The notes under the pieces were generated by a model. It searched no databases. It saw only the letters and a list, made by a program, of their open reading frames with translations, and was not told the origin of the DNA. DNA of 64,000 bases from Leucaena leucocephala (lineage: Eukaryota > Streptophyta > Magnoliopsida > Fabales > Fabaceae): assembly GCA_037074615.1 (NCBI GenBank), contig CM073558.1:8866001-8930000 (forward strand). Direction: 5' to 3'. Every line of letters starts with the position of its first letter. Position 1 is the first letter of the stretch. A program made the position numbers and the translations under genes. Below, in pieces: positions 23,439 through 34,526 of the stretch.

Positions 23439-23449
23439 AAGTGGGAGGT
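23439..23449 (+). other. Copia-B polypurine tract
   Basis: AAGTGGGAGGT directly before the 3' LTR, the usual site of plus-strand priming. Confidence 0.8.
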
Positions 23450-24134
23450 TGTTGGAAAATGTGCCCTAGGGGCCAATCATTATCTTATAAACATTATTGA
23501 TTTATGAGTTTATCAATTGTGTTATCATATTATTCGCATGTTTACTGTGATGACCTTCCTTGGATAATTCATGATCTTATCCTAAATGTCCCTGGTCGAT
23601 CATCTGTGCGGGAGTAGAGATGAAATAAGACCAGTATGACTTTGAAGATGTATAGAGATATAAATCAAAGTCATAGGCACATGTAAGAGTACAAGGTGTT
23701 GGACCGACCCGCTATGAGAGAGTTGCATGGGTTACGTCATAAGCTTATCTCATATACAAACCATGTCACTATGCCCTTTGACCTGAGATCATCATGGATT
23801 CCTACATGACAAACGCTCAGCTTTGACCTAGTCAAAAGTCACTTTTGACCGAGTGATCATAAAGACTGTGTTCGGGTTTAGTGGTTTTTCATGCGGAGGA
23901 ATGTGAGTGGTCAAGATGGAATTTGTCCCTCACATTTATAGAGAGATATTACTGGGCCCCTCGATGAGTGAGTCTGAGAAATGTATGGCCATACTGTAAT
24001 GGAAAGGTAGTTCCATTTCTATAGTTAGACTACTCAGGGATCGAGAAAGTAACGGTTAGGAATATGAGGATGACATTATCCATGCCTCATCCTTGACTAA
24101 AATATCGCGTGACAGAAGGGACATGATATGGTTG

Positions 24135-24142
24135 TATAAAAG
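24135..24142 (+). promoter_or_regulatory. TATA box, copia-B 3' LTR
   Basis: TATAAAAG, as in the 5' LTR. Confidence 0.5.
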
Positions 24143-24409
24143 GTTACATCATTTATCGATCCTCATATGATTTGGGTAATCATTATGACTTGCTAGAGAC
24201 CGCTTGCTACTTGTGGGCCAGTATAGCAAATGGCCCACTGCCAACTTCATATGGGCCTACAGGGTCGCACATAAAATAGCCCAACAGGAGCTATGATATT
24301 CAGATTCATTGAATCTAAGACGTGTCTAGATTCAATGAATCATCCAGGGTTGATGTATATATTTATTTATATTTATATTCGTATATATATATATATATAT
24401 ATTATATAT

Positions 24410-24685
24410 AAGGGATATATAGGATTTAATTTATAAGGATAAATTAAATCTCTATCACGTTTGAATTTGAAATTCAAATTGATAGGATATCTCATATAAG
24501 AGATATTTACAAGATTTAATTTATAAGAATAAATTAAATCTCTATCACGTTTGAATTTGAAATTCAAATTGATTGGATATCTCATATAAGAGATATTTAC
24601 AAGATTTAATTTATAAGGATAAATTAAATCTCTATCACGTTTGAATTTGTAATTCAAATTGATAGGATATCTCAAATTTGATTTA
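24410..24685 (+). repeat. Tandem 90-bp hairpin units (three) in the copia-B 3' LTR
   Basis: The same palindromic unit as in the 5' LTR, one copy fewer. The hairpin TTTGATTTATGAGAATAAATCAAA follows at 24677. Confidence 0.9.
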
Positions 24686-25281
24686 TGAGAATAAATCAAA
24701 TATAGTCCAATATTATCTTTATTTAAATTAAATAAATAGGTGAATTAAATCTGTGGGACGGATTTAATATAAATATTATTTATTTAATTAGTTTCTTATC
24801 AAATTATACAATATGTGATATTGTATTAATTTTGGAATTATTTGAAGATCCAATTCGGTTGAGAAAAACGCAGAGCATCCTATATATCTGATTTTAGGAG
24901 CTACGCTTGCAGATAAGAAACTGCTGAAGTAGAGATGGAGAGGACGAATTCTTGAGGGAGCCTTGGAGGGACAGGAGACGCTAGCACGTCGTTCGTGGTT
25001 GGAATGCTGTTCATGTAGATACCAGTTGAGGAAGCTGACCTGAGGTGTCGACTTCTTGCGATCAGAAAGAGAGCACGAGCCACGGAGAGAAGCTGTGGAC
25101 ATCTTCTTGCTATCGGAAAGAGATCACTAGTCGCGGAGAGAAGCTGTGGAAGTCGTTGAGGAACACCAAAGGTAATGCTTCTTTCCACTTGACTTAAACA
25201 CATACCGTAGATCCTGGCAAGGAATGGGAAAAAAATTTTAAATTAATTTCCGCTGCGTGTCTTCCAATTCCTTACAATAGT

Positions 25282-26030
25282 TGGTAGAATGACCAATATA
25301 GACCATAAGCTCAAAGAGAATGATGGTCAATTCACCTCCATAGCTTCAATGCGTCAAAATATGCAGAAGGATAATGCTAATATGCATAAGAAACTTGAGG
25401 AGTTAAGTTCCTATAATGCAGATATTACAAGTCATTTAACTCAAGTTTTCAATACAGTGAGTGATATCCAAACAAAAAGCAGTGGTATTATACCTTCAAA
25501 TATTGTCATCAATCCGAGGGATTGAATGCTATATCACTCAAAAGTGGGAAAAAGGTGCACTTCAAGGAAGATGATGCACCAAAGGAGGATATAATTAACC
25601 TTGAAGTTGAAAATACAATATTGTCACAGATGAAGATTAGGAAATTCAATTTGTGAGAAAGAACAATGACTTATGATTGAGAAGGAAACCCAAGAGGATA
25701 ACTCACAAGCACAAAAGGAAACATAAGAGAAGCAAGAAGAGGAAGTGAAAATTCCAAGTCCAGCGTACAAGGAAAAACAAACTGAGGAGAAGGCAGAATC
25801 GAGCAAGTAAGGAGCCTCTATGCATACAGGTAAGGAGGGAAGTATGAAAGATCTCCCTTTTCCAAAATCTTATTTTGCTGGAAAGAAAAGATTAATTATG
25901 AATTTGCAAAATATGATTTCAATATTTTTAATAAGTTAGAAATAAACATCCCCATGGTTGAATTTCTCAAGAGAAATCCTAAATATGCTAAAGTTTTAAA
26001 GAGTTTGTGCTAATAAGAAAAAGTTTAGGC
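25282..26030 (+). pseudogene. Athila-D gag C-terminal linker
   Basis: Continues gag beyond the copia-B insertion. The open stretch 25289-25525 (78 aa: NIDHKLKENDGQFTSIASM, then MQKDNANMHKKLEELSSYN) looks like the coiled-coil tail common in Athila gag proteins. It is followed by an acidic, Lys/Glu-rich stretch broken by stops (TGA 25523, further stops near 25655 and 25808). Residues before the insertion (AAQMNNI) and after it read continuously across the duplicated ATAG. Confidence 0.7.
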
Positions 26031-26059
26031 CTCTTGAGAGAATTCAGGTGAGTGCTAAT

Positions 26060-26646
26060 GTGTTATCACTTTTTAAGGTTGAATTACCGATTAAGTACTA
26101 AGACCTAAGATCTTACATAATCCCATGCACTATAGGCAAGGTTCGTATTAAGGGAGCATTATTAGATCTAGAGACTGCCATTAATGTAATGACATGGTCA
26201 GCATACTTAGCCTTAGGTATTAACAATCTTAGAGACACAAGTGTAGTGCTCCAATTATCTGATAGATCAATTAGGTATACTAAAGGAGTTCTTGAGAATA
26301 TTCTAGTATAGGTGAAGGATTTAGTGTTCCTAGCTAATTTTTATGTTTTGGACATTCCAGTGAACTAGTGAATGAGAGCACTTTGATCCTAGGAAGATCT
26401 TTCCTTTAAACTTCCAAGACAATTATTAGTATGAAGCATAGTTCTATTACAATGGAGGTTGGAGGGCATGTAGTGACTTTGAATATGAACGAAGTAATGA
26501 AATATCCTTTTGATAATTCTACTTTTGTTGAGTTGAATGCCATTGATTATGTTGTTAAGCAAACTAGGGATGAGCATGAATTGAGTTTGTATGATGAGTA
26601 TGATTCTATGTTGCATAGTTCCCAAAATTCCCATGAAGCATTTTAG
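26060..26646 (+). pseudogene. Athila-D retropepsin-like protease, broken
   Basis: The reading SYIIPCTIGKVRIKGALLDL is followed by ETAINVMTWSAYLALG, then VVLQLSDRSIRYTKGVLEN, NFYVLDI and an ILGRSF-like block near 26390. This is the order of the Athila aspartic protease. The active-site D-L-G-A is changed to D-L-E-T-A. The linker at 26431-26646 (SITMEVGGHVVTLNMNEVMKYP) matches the segment normally found between protease and reverse transcriptase. Stops at 26098, 26310 and near 26367 interrupt it. After 26646, where reverse transcriptase should begin, no such domain is seen. Confidence 0.8.
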
Positions 26647-27307
26647 GAGCATGAGAATTCAAATTCATCATTGACTGTTTATAATAACTATTTTTAATCT
26701 CTCTCCTCTATTTATTCTTTTTATTGCTCTTGTGAAGACAACACATCTAGTTTTTAATAATTTTAACGTGAATACCATGCTTTTAGTTTCTAAAGACTTT
26801 TTATTCCTATATAACTTTAATACAATATCATCATTTTCTAGTGATAATGTTTTTATAAAGGAAGTTGTGAGTGATTTTACAGTAAAACAAGAGATTATGG
26901 GAACTGGAAGCAGAACAAACAAAGAGGGATTGAGCTTATGTGACCACAAGTAAATACGTAAAAACCTCTACGTCGTGATGAGATATGAACTTGCTGAGGG
27001 AGAGACTCTATATGCAATAGATTCATGACAAGATGATTGTTTGGTCATGGCCAATAACTCTCAAGATGATAAGTTACGATGTGAGGATGATAAAGTCATG
27101 ACTAAATATTAGAATGATGAGGGACAATCTCTCTTTGATCTCAAGTAGTGACTAAAGGACGATTACATCATGACCAAGCATTTTAGAGACACTCACTGTC
27201 AATTTGAGTCATGATAAGAAGTTGAAGATAACTCTGAGAGGTCACAACCAGAAGTGGTAGACACAACAAGTGAATTTCAAATTCCTTCAGCTCTATAGTT
27301 CGTTATT

Positions 27308-27646
27308 TTGGTTAAAGGGCTAATATATTATAACTCTACTTATCCTTACTCACATTCATTAATCACCTCTCATACTTTAAGATTCTTAAATGATTTGACC
27401 TCAAATAATGATGCAGGAATGAAAGAGACTAATCTCAACTATGTTGCAGCTATAGACCAACTTAGGCTTGGTGCAACACCTGAGGAGATTGAAAGCAAGA
27501 TGGAAAATCTAAATGAATTAAAGGAGAGTGATCATAATTATGTTATAGCGACATACCAACCTCAACTGGGTAAAGCACTTGAGGAAGTGGAATATACAAA
27601 GGATATAAAGGGAACACCACCGAAGTTTGTTGCTAATTTATACTAG
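27308..27646 (+). CDS. Unrecognised ORF with internal peptide repeats
   Basis: 112 aa, inside Athila-D downstream of the protease relic. Three imperfect copies of a peptide of 29-33 residues can be seen: NYVAAIDQLRLGATPEEIES, then NYVIATYQPQLGKALEEVEY, then FVANLY followed just past the stop by PQLGK. The first two are exactly 99 bp apart in the same frame, so the repeat arose at DNA level in a frame-preserving way. I do not recognise the family. It could be a remnant of a third Athila ORF or captured host sequence. Whether it is translated is unknown. Confidence 0.3.
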   Translation: MVKGLIYYNSTYPYSHSLITSHTLRFLNDLTSNNDAGMKETNLNYVAAIDQLRLGATPEEIESKMENLNELKESDHNYVIATYQPQLGKALEEVEYTKDIKGTPPKFVANLY

Positions 27647-28267
27647 CCACAGTTAGGCAAGTGCAAATTTAAACAGGGAAAATTCTTGACAACCTTGGAT
27701 AGGCTTCACAATTTAATTGAAGTGCACATTTTTGGCATGCTAGAGTGGAGAGAGAAGGCCATAAGGAAGATTTGTCAATCAAACAACCATCTCTCAAAAT
27801 TATACAAGTTCCCACCACTGCCTTGAGGCCAAGTTATCCCTTTCCTATCTCTTACTTCTTACAAGTTTTCTTAACATGATATATGCTTAACATGTTGGTT
27901 TGATGATTGAAATGGATGAACCAGTAGAAGTAGTAGTTAATTATTTTGCTTGATGATTCAATAGGATAGTGTTTAATTTTAGTTTGGTTATGTTTTGGAA
28001 TAATATGCATGTGTTACCTATATGCTATTTCTTTTCCAGTGATGGTTATCTGAGGTGCGACACACTCAATTGCATGCTATAGTTTACCCATCTTATCATC
28101 TTTTTTTTTCTTTTTTTTTATGTATAATTTGAATGTGACAGCGAGCTTCACCATGAAATTGCATTGAGTGATGTGTTTAACTATTGTGCTGAAGCTAGAT
28201 TTAAATTGACCTTATATAGTGCTGTGATATCTATAATTCTACTGACAGTAAGGACACTGTCAAGTTT

Positions 28268-28280
28268 AAGTGTGGGGGAG
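28268..28280 (+). other. Polypurine-like tract inside Athila-D
   Basis: AAGTGTGGGGGAG, nearly the same as the tract before the 3' LTR (AAGTGTGGGGAAT, 33108-33120). Confidence 0.5.
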
Positions 28281-28494
28281 ATGTTATTGTTTCTATGCTA
28301 ATTAATACAAAATTCTTTGATTAATCCAATATTTCATCACAAAAATTTTTGTTTTTAATTTTAATATATGATGATTTGCTTAAAATTGGATCTCCACTTT
28401 AAATTGTTTTGTTGTTGGCTAAAAGGTTATAGTGCAAACTATGTTTTGAGCTTTGAAAAGCATCAAGTGATAGTCTTTGTGGTGTTTTGTTGTG

Positions 28495-28499
28495 ACCTA
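28495..28499 (+). repeat. Target-site duplication of solo LTR-A copy 3 (left)
   Basis: ACCTA, repeated exactly at 31630-31634. Confidence 0.9.
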
Positions 28500-31400
28500 T
28501 GAAACATCCTTACTTTTATACATCTTAGGTATCATTTAGTAGTATTTAGAACCACTTACAAGACCTTGGAAGTCCATTAGTTAAATCTAGAATTTTACTC
28601 TTCTTGAGATACTGTTCATATGGTATTCTATATTAGACGATGAATTTCAAAAAATCATAATTAATTATAGAAAAATCAAAATGATGTAGTTCAAAAAAAT
28701 ACGTGAAGATAACATCTTAAAATTTAAGGAAAAAATAATTTCTAAACCAAATGCTTAGTCAATTAATATAGTTTATTTGTCAAAGTTACTATTCATTTGG
28801 TCAAAAATTCTGAAATAGATTCTGGTCCCTTATTTTGGAAAATTTGTTCTCTTTCTATATATATCAAAATAAGATGTTCTTAGAGTCAAAATGAAGATTG
28901 ACATGTTAACTAAATTTTTGTAAAATTTCATACATTTATCTCATAATTTACTATTTCTCATTAATTATGACCATCACTACGTATATTGGTCATATAGCAA
29001 CATTAGATATAACAATTATTCCCATAACATTTATACTATCCAATCCCTAGCTTCTCTTCATGCTTCACCATCCTCTTTCATCATTCATAAACCTACTACA
29101 GTTGGGATTACATGGAAGGGGTGAGATTTCTAGGGAAATTTCAGTAGCAAACGGTACTAAACAATACATGCATTAATGTAAATACTTGTGCTTGCTTGTG
29201 AAAGTTTTAACATTGTGTAATGTGCATGATTCCATGTAACATATGAAATATAATTGACCAAAGTAATCATTAAAACATAGCTTCAATCATAAACATGCAA
29301 CACAATTCAACATAGCCATAGCACAACTAAGTATAACATAACATTCAATACATACAAGTTTAGGATAAGTTTACTACCTCATATACTTGACTTCCTTTCA
29401 CTCTAACTTTACTTTGCCTCTTTATTCTTACTTCTCTTTGATGTGTGGCTGCCTCTTTAGAGTCTACAATCAAATCCTAACATCACATAATCATACATCC
29501 ATTACAATATAACTTTCTCTTGAACATTGAGCTCATTTAACTACATTAACTTTCCTTAATATTAACTAATGGACTTGGACTTTGAATCAATTGATGTCTT
29601 GACTTTACCCTCCATAATTTGATCTTTTCAATCCATTTATGAGCTTAGAATCATGAAATTCTAGCTCATATGCATTGTTCTAGACATATTTGAAAAACAT
29701 ATACAATTCTTCCAAAAATTCTCATTTTGATTCTAATGCTTCCAATACTTGTTTCTCTACTTTATCCCACATAAATTTTCATTTTTAAAACAATTGGAAT
29801 GATCAAAATCATGAAATTCCAATCACCGTTCATTCCAGTGAACAGTAACAGAGAATAATTTCAAGAATTACAACTTTCATTTTCAATACTTCCAAGGTTC
29901 AAAACTTATCCAATTCTATACAAAATCATCATACAAATTCAATGGAAGCATTAGATAATTGAAATTTCATCTCCCTATATCATGAATAGTGCATACTGAA
30001 AGGTCTCAACTATGGCAGAGTCAAGAATATCAACTTGATTCACCAACCAATCATCTAACTAGCTTGTTTAAACTTCAATCACATAACTCTAACTTTAATT
30101 TCTTCTTTCTCCTTTCATCTAAGGTTTTGGACAGCACATACACCTTATATAAAACTCAAATTTCTTTCATAAAAACCCTATGTTCAAGCCCCCAAATTAG
30201 AGGAAAATAAGTTAGGATAGATTGCTTACCTTTAATCACTAGCTAGCTTGAACTTTAGTGCCTTGAATTTTCTTTGTCATGGCTTAAGTTTCCATTTTAA
30301 CATAGCTTCCCCAAGGTTTCTCATGCCACAGCTTTGAATTAGAAATATAAGGATATTTATAGAAAAATCCAATGCAAAATTAATGGCTAAGACCACTTTG
30401 TGCACTATTGAATTTAATGGCTCATATTTAATCTTGGATTAGCTTGCCCTAGAAGTCAATGAGATGAAATCATCCATGACATCATCAAATGACACATAAT
30501 CCATGTGAAGAAATTACAAAGGGAAGAAGCATCTGGAAATATTCTAGTCTAATCCGATACTGACTCAATCTGATTCCCCAAAAACTAGATTATTTTCTAA
30601 ATCTAATTTTTTTGAGATTGAATAATATGCTTTATGACCTTAAATCTAATATCTAGATTCTTCCTATTATTGACATTCTTGTACTAGTTCTAAACTTAAT
30701 TACAGATCCTTTGGCAGATTATCAAAACGCCCCTTGGTTCTTCTTTATTTACTTTAATACCTCAAGGGCATTATCGTCTTTTCACACTTCATTAGAGTAT
30801 TCCCTAACCTTGGTTAACTATTCTTAGAACTCTCCTTAATTGTCTAACCTTATTCAAATGACCAAAATACCCTTTATTTATCTCTGACTTTATGACACAA
30901 CACAGTGGCATACTCAGTGGCATTTTCACAATTTTATATTTTTCTGGGTCTTTATTAGTGCTAGCCCACATACTTATCTAAAAATATTATTAGGCCTATA
31001 AGACACTATTTTGGTCCCTTTACATTATCCACTACCTTCATGGGCTCAACTCCCCAGAAATTTCCTTGAAATATATTTATCGTGTGTTTTTATCCACTAT
31101 AAATTCTATAATAAATTCTACATAATTCCTTTTTGAGATCTGTTAGTTTTATAAATTCTCATATTAATTATAAGAATTTATTGCCAAAATTCATCTGATT
31201 CTGAGGTCTAGAGGATACTATATTAATTTTCCTTTCTTAAAAAATTAATATAAATTTTTCAGGATCTCAAATCAAAATTATGTGTTACCTCAAAATGATT
31301 AGAATAATTTTCTCTATTTATTGGAAAAATTTGGGACTAATCTAATTCTAGCCATTTTTGGGCCTTTTTCGGTTCAATTTTCTATAACTACCATTTTGCC

Positions 31401-31629
31401 CTTAAACTTTTAAAAATTACACATCAACTTTTCATAATTACACTTAATGGCCCAACACTTTTGTGTACTTTTCACTTTGCACCATAGAACTTTTTGACTT
31501 TTCATTTTAATCCCTCATCGTTATATCTTTGTCTAATCATTATATTTCCTTTCTATTCATCATCAAAATCTTTTCCAAACCCCTTTCCACTATTAGTATT
31601 ATACAGATAGGAAAATTTAGGATGTGACA
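28500..31629 (-). mobile_element. Solo LTR-A copy 3
   Basis: 3130 bp on the minus strand. It reads TGAAACATCC at its left edge and GGATGTGACA at its right edge, between exact ACCTA duplications. It is homologous to the reverse complement of copy 2 throughout. No internal element sequence adjoins it. Open frames such as 29989-30210 are not supported. Confidence 0.92.
30354..30361 (-). promoter_or_regulatory. TATA box of LTR-A copy 3
   Basis: TATAAATA on the minus strand. The GTAAGC donor-like site lies 132 nt downstream at 30229-30228. Confidence 0.5.
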
Positions 31630-31634
31630 ACCTA

Positions 31635-33105
31635 TATGTTGTATGATCATGACTTGACATGGAATTTATGCTATATGTGAAAATAAGTCATGACTCGAGT
31701 GTATTAGGTCACGACAATATCTCTCTATGTATTTTAATTGTGACATATGTGTTGTATGGTTGCGACTAGTTGTAGGAAGTTCAGGGCAAGCATTCACTGT
31801 GAAATTTAGTGATGATCTGAGTTTAAAAATGTTTGTTTACCTTCTCTTTGCTTTGTGCAACATAGAAGGATTCCTTTTGAGCTACTAAAATTTTTATAAA
31901 TGATTCTTTCCCCCTTATTTTTAACCTTTTGCATGAAATAGTTTATAGAAACTATTATCACACTGAATTTTTAAAAATAGAAACTGAATTGGAAACACTC
32001 AAGTTTTTACTATTAAATTTGGGATTATTATTTTACTATTAAATTTGGGATTATTACATAATTCGGGTGATTACTTTGGAACTTGTAATCCATCATTCAA
32101 GAGAGTTTTCAATTAGGATAAGTGTTTTAATGCCTAGTGAATGATGAACATTGTTTGAGACCTTAGCTTATGAGCAATTTAGATGAAAACCTCAGTTGGA
32201 ATGATTCTTAGCCTAAATGTCTATATTGAGTGGTTATTCAATTGGTTTATATCCTCTAGAACTTGTCTTGGCTTTGAGTTGAAAATTACTGGCACATTTA
32301 TGTTATTGAATATGATCGAGACATTCATTTCTAAACTATGTTATCCCAAACACAAGCCCATCACATTTTATATCCGTAGTCACCCCTTTAAGCCCATCAC
32401 TTTTCTTTTTTCATTATAGAAAGTTATATATGCATAAACAACCTTTTAAAATAAACTTATTCATGTCAAAAAATCATTGTGATTGTGAAATTGTGCTATA
32501 TCTTTTATATTCAATGTGCTAAATAAAGGAGAGACAAAGCATATTGCACAAAAAAAGAGGGAAATAGTGCAAGAAAATTTGAAGAAAGAAAATAGCATTG
32601 AATGAGGAACTATTATCAACTTCTATTAGCACAATCACTACCTCTACATCTTGGAAAATATGAATTCATGCTATATATTTATTATCGCATGCATATGGAA
32701 TTTTCTATCCTTCATATCCCATTTCACGTGGCCTATCTCCATCATTACACCCCTAAAAGACCTCTTGATTCTTTGTATAAGTGTTATATAGTTGATAAGA
32801 TTTAGAGCCATTACAAGCATATGGTAGAATGTTTTCCAATTTGAATATGAGTGAAAGAACCCTAACAGTGAGAGGACATGGAGAGCTAAACACTTACATC
32901 CTTAGAGAGAGTCTATTGCGCTCATATAGTTGAGGTCAATTTCATTTAGTAGTTGATTACTTGGCATTGCTCATATTATCACTTTTGCATTCCTAAAGTT
33001 GATGCATTAATTGTCTTAAGGTTTCACTATGGATTATGTTATTACATCAAATTTAACAGCTTTGGCTTAGGTATACTTCATGTCTTTATCTAGGAGTATA
33101 AAAGT
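31635..33105 (+). other. Athila-D 3' non-coding region
   Basis: No recognisable gene. 31650-31830 again holds GTCATGAC/GTCACGAC-type palindromes. A perfect 25-bp repeat with a 26-bp period lies at 32006-32056. Open frames at 32183-32419 and 32602-32805 show no family resemblance. Confidence 0.5.
32006..32056 (+). repeat. 26-bp tandem duplication
   Basis: TTTACTATTAAATTTGGGAT... occurs at 32006 and again at 32032. Confidence 0.9.
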
Positions 33106-33107
33106 TC

Positions 33108-33120
33108 AAGTGTGGGGAAT
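33108..33120 (+). other. Athila-D polypurine tract
   Basis: AAGTGTGGGGAAT immediately before the 3' LTR. Confidence 0.8.
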
Positions 33121-34521
33121 TGATCGGGCATAAATTGTGTATGGTTTCTATAACATTTTAAGGGTGTTGTGACAACTTTACCTTTTATGCCTAAAATTGT
33201 GCTTTTATGTTAATACATGATTGTGTTTTGCAATATGCTGATTTAAAGGTAAAATGGTAAATTAACTCCTTCAAATTGCATATATGTTGTTCTTTAGTAA
33301 CTGGTTAGACTATTACAGTGACCTTTAATATTGAATTGTAGCTATTTTGGAGGAGAACTAAGGATTAATGTGAGTAGAAAAGAGACAAGACAAAGAGAAC
33401 CAAATCAAGGATGGTAACCTCTGTGCACCTTAGTTGCGACCAAAGTGTCCACAGGTCATGACCTCATTTCTTCTAGGAAGTTTTCCTACATCTATAGGTC
33501 GTGACCACAAATAGGATCTGGTCGCGACTAAAGAAAGGAATCAGTGAAGCTGCACATTTTTTATTAGGTTAAGCTGACTTTAAAATGATAGGGAAGCGAC
33601 AAGCGACTGGGAGGCTGGTTTGTCACCTGATACAGTAAAGAAACAATACTCTAACATTCTCACCACACTATCTCCATAACCTACCCTCATATCTTCTATC
33701 ATTCATCTTTCCATCACCGTTTTTATATTTTCTTCATGGCATCACATTTGAGCAGCGATTGCAGCACATCAGGAGAGGCTAAATTGTTAGTCTCTTGACT
33801 TTTTGATCTTACCTTTTCCATATTTTGGAACTGCTAGATCTAGGGTTTTGATTTTATGAGTTAGGATAGGATATCAATCAATTATTCTGAGATTAGGTTT
33901 TATAATTGAATTCGGATGATTTGGATGTTGGTTTAAATGAATATTTCATTTTTGATGTTTGGATAATTGGGTTTTTATCAACAATTGTTGCTAACTAATT
34001 TGATTGCTTGAGATATATGGTCATCGATCGATGATCATTCGAGGGCATCTTCATTTTCTGATTTAATTACATGCTAAGTGATTTTTAAACAGCACATTAG
34101 TACTTTTTGAACTAGCTTTGATCAAAGGAGTTTAAGAAATATTAATGTTCTAGACTCAATTGATCGATTGAGGTTTTATTTAAAACTTAGTGATTTTAAA
34201 ATCCCCATATCATATTAAGAGCAAGGATATATAGGTTTCCATCATCAAGAGTCTTTCTCAACATATTTCTTTATCAATCCACTTATTATCTATCTTAATC
34301 AAGAATATAAAAGCATTTACTTTACTGCATCCATATTTTATTGCATCAAAAAACCAACCAAACCTAAAACCTATTTTTACTTTCACTCAGGTTTTCAATG
34401 ATTTTGTCACAAATATGCTGGGCTCCTTAATAAGAATGATAGGGTTATGCATTATACTGCAGTTATAGAGTGTAATTACTTTTATTTTGATGAGTCAAAT
34501 GACGACAATCCACCACAATCA
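33121..34521 (+). repeat. Athila-D 3' LTR
   Basis: TGATCGGGCATAAATTG... to ...CCACAATCA, 1401 bp, flanked by GTAAT at 34522-34526. It is 64 bp shorter than the 5' LTR because of small deletions. Confidence 0.92.
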
Positions 34522-34526
34522 GTAAT

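Larger units (their letters stand above)
16492..25276 (+). mobile_element. Copia-B: full-length Ty1/copia retrotransposon inserted in Athila-D gag
   Basis: 8785 bp with 5' LTR 16492-18391, Met-type primer site, gag, protease, integrase, reverse transcriptase, RNase H, polypurine tract and 3' LTR 23450-25276. This domain order is diagnostic of copia. LTR ends are TGTTG...CA. By eye the two LTRs show roughly eight differences over 16561-16850 against 23519-23808, mostly transitions, so it is one of the younger insertions here. The coding part has several stops and at least one frameshift, so this copy is not autonomous now. Confidence 0.95.
23450..25276 (+). repeat. Copia-B 3' LTR
   Basis: 1827 bp, TGTTGG...CTTACA, with three 90-bp hairpin units (about 24410-24680). 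Confidence 0.93.
26647..28280 (+). other. Athila-D region replacing pol; no RT or integrase seen
   Basis: Small open frames at 26732-26953 and 27308-27646 have no family I recognise. 26970-27290 is dotted with GTCATGAC-like palindromes. The interval ends with a polypurine-like AAGTGTGGGGGAG at 28268-28280. Confidence 0.55.
8337..34521 (+). mobile_element. Athila-D: non-autonomous Ty3 Athila-type retrotransposon with nested insertions
   Basis: Two LTRs in the same orientation (8337-9801 and 33121-34521) are flanked by a perfect GTAAT duplication. A primer site TGGCGCTATTACTGGGGA starts one base after the 5' LTR, and a polypurine tract precedes the 3' LTR. Gag and retropepsin relics fit the Athila lineage. 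Removing the three first-order insertions leaves about 9.4 kb. No reverse transcriptase, RNase H or integrase was recognised, so the element probably moved with help from a partner. The long 3' region has no assignable gene. Confidence 0.85.

Noticed and set aside
24788..25203. Minus-strand 100-104-aa open frames in the 3' part of the copia-B LTR (and the copy near 49611-49938)
   Set aside because: They lie antisense in the LTR, are not conserved as open frames in all four LTRs, and match no family I recognise.
28112..28128. Poly-T tract suggesting a non-LTR retrotransposon tail
   Set aside because: No LINE or SINE body or flanking duplication around it. It lies inside Athila-D.
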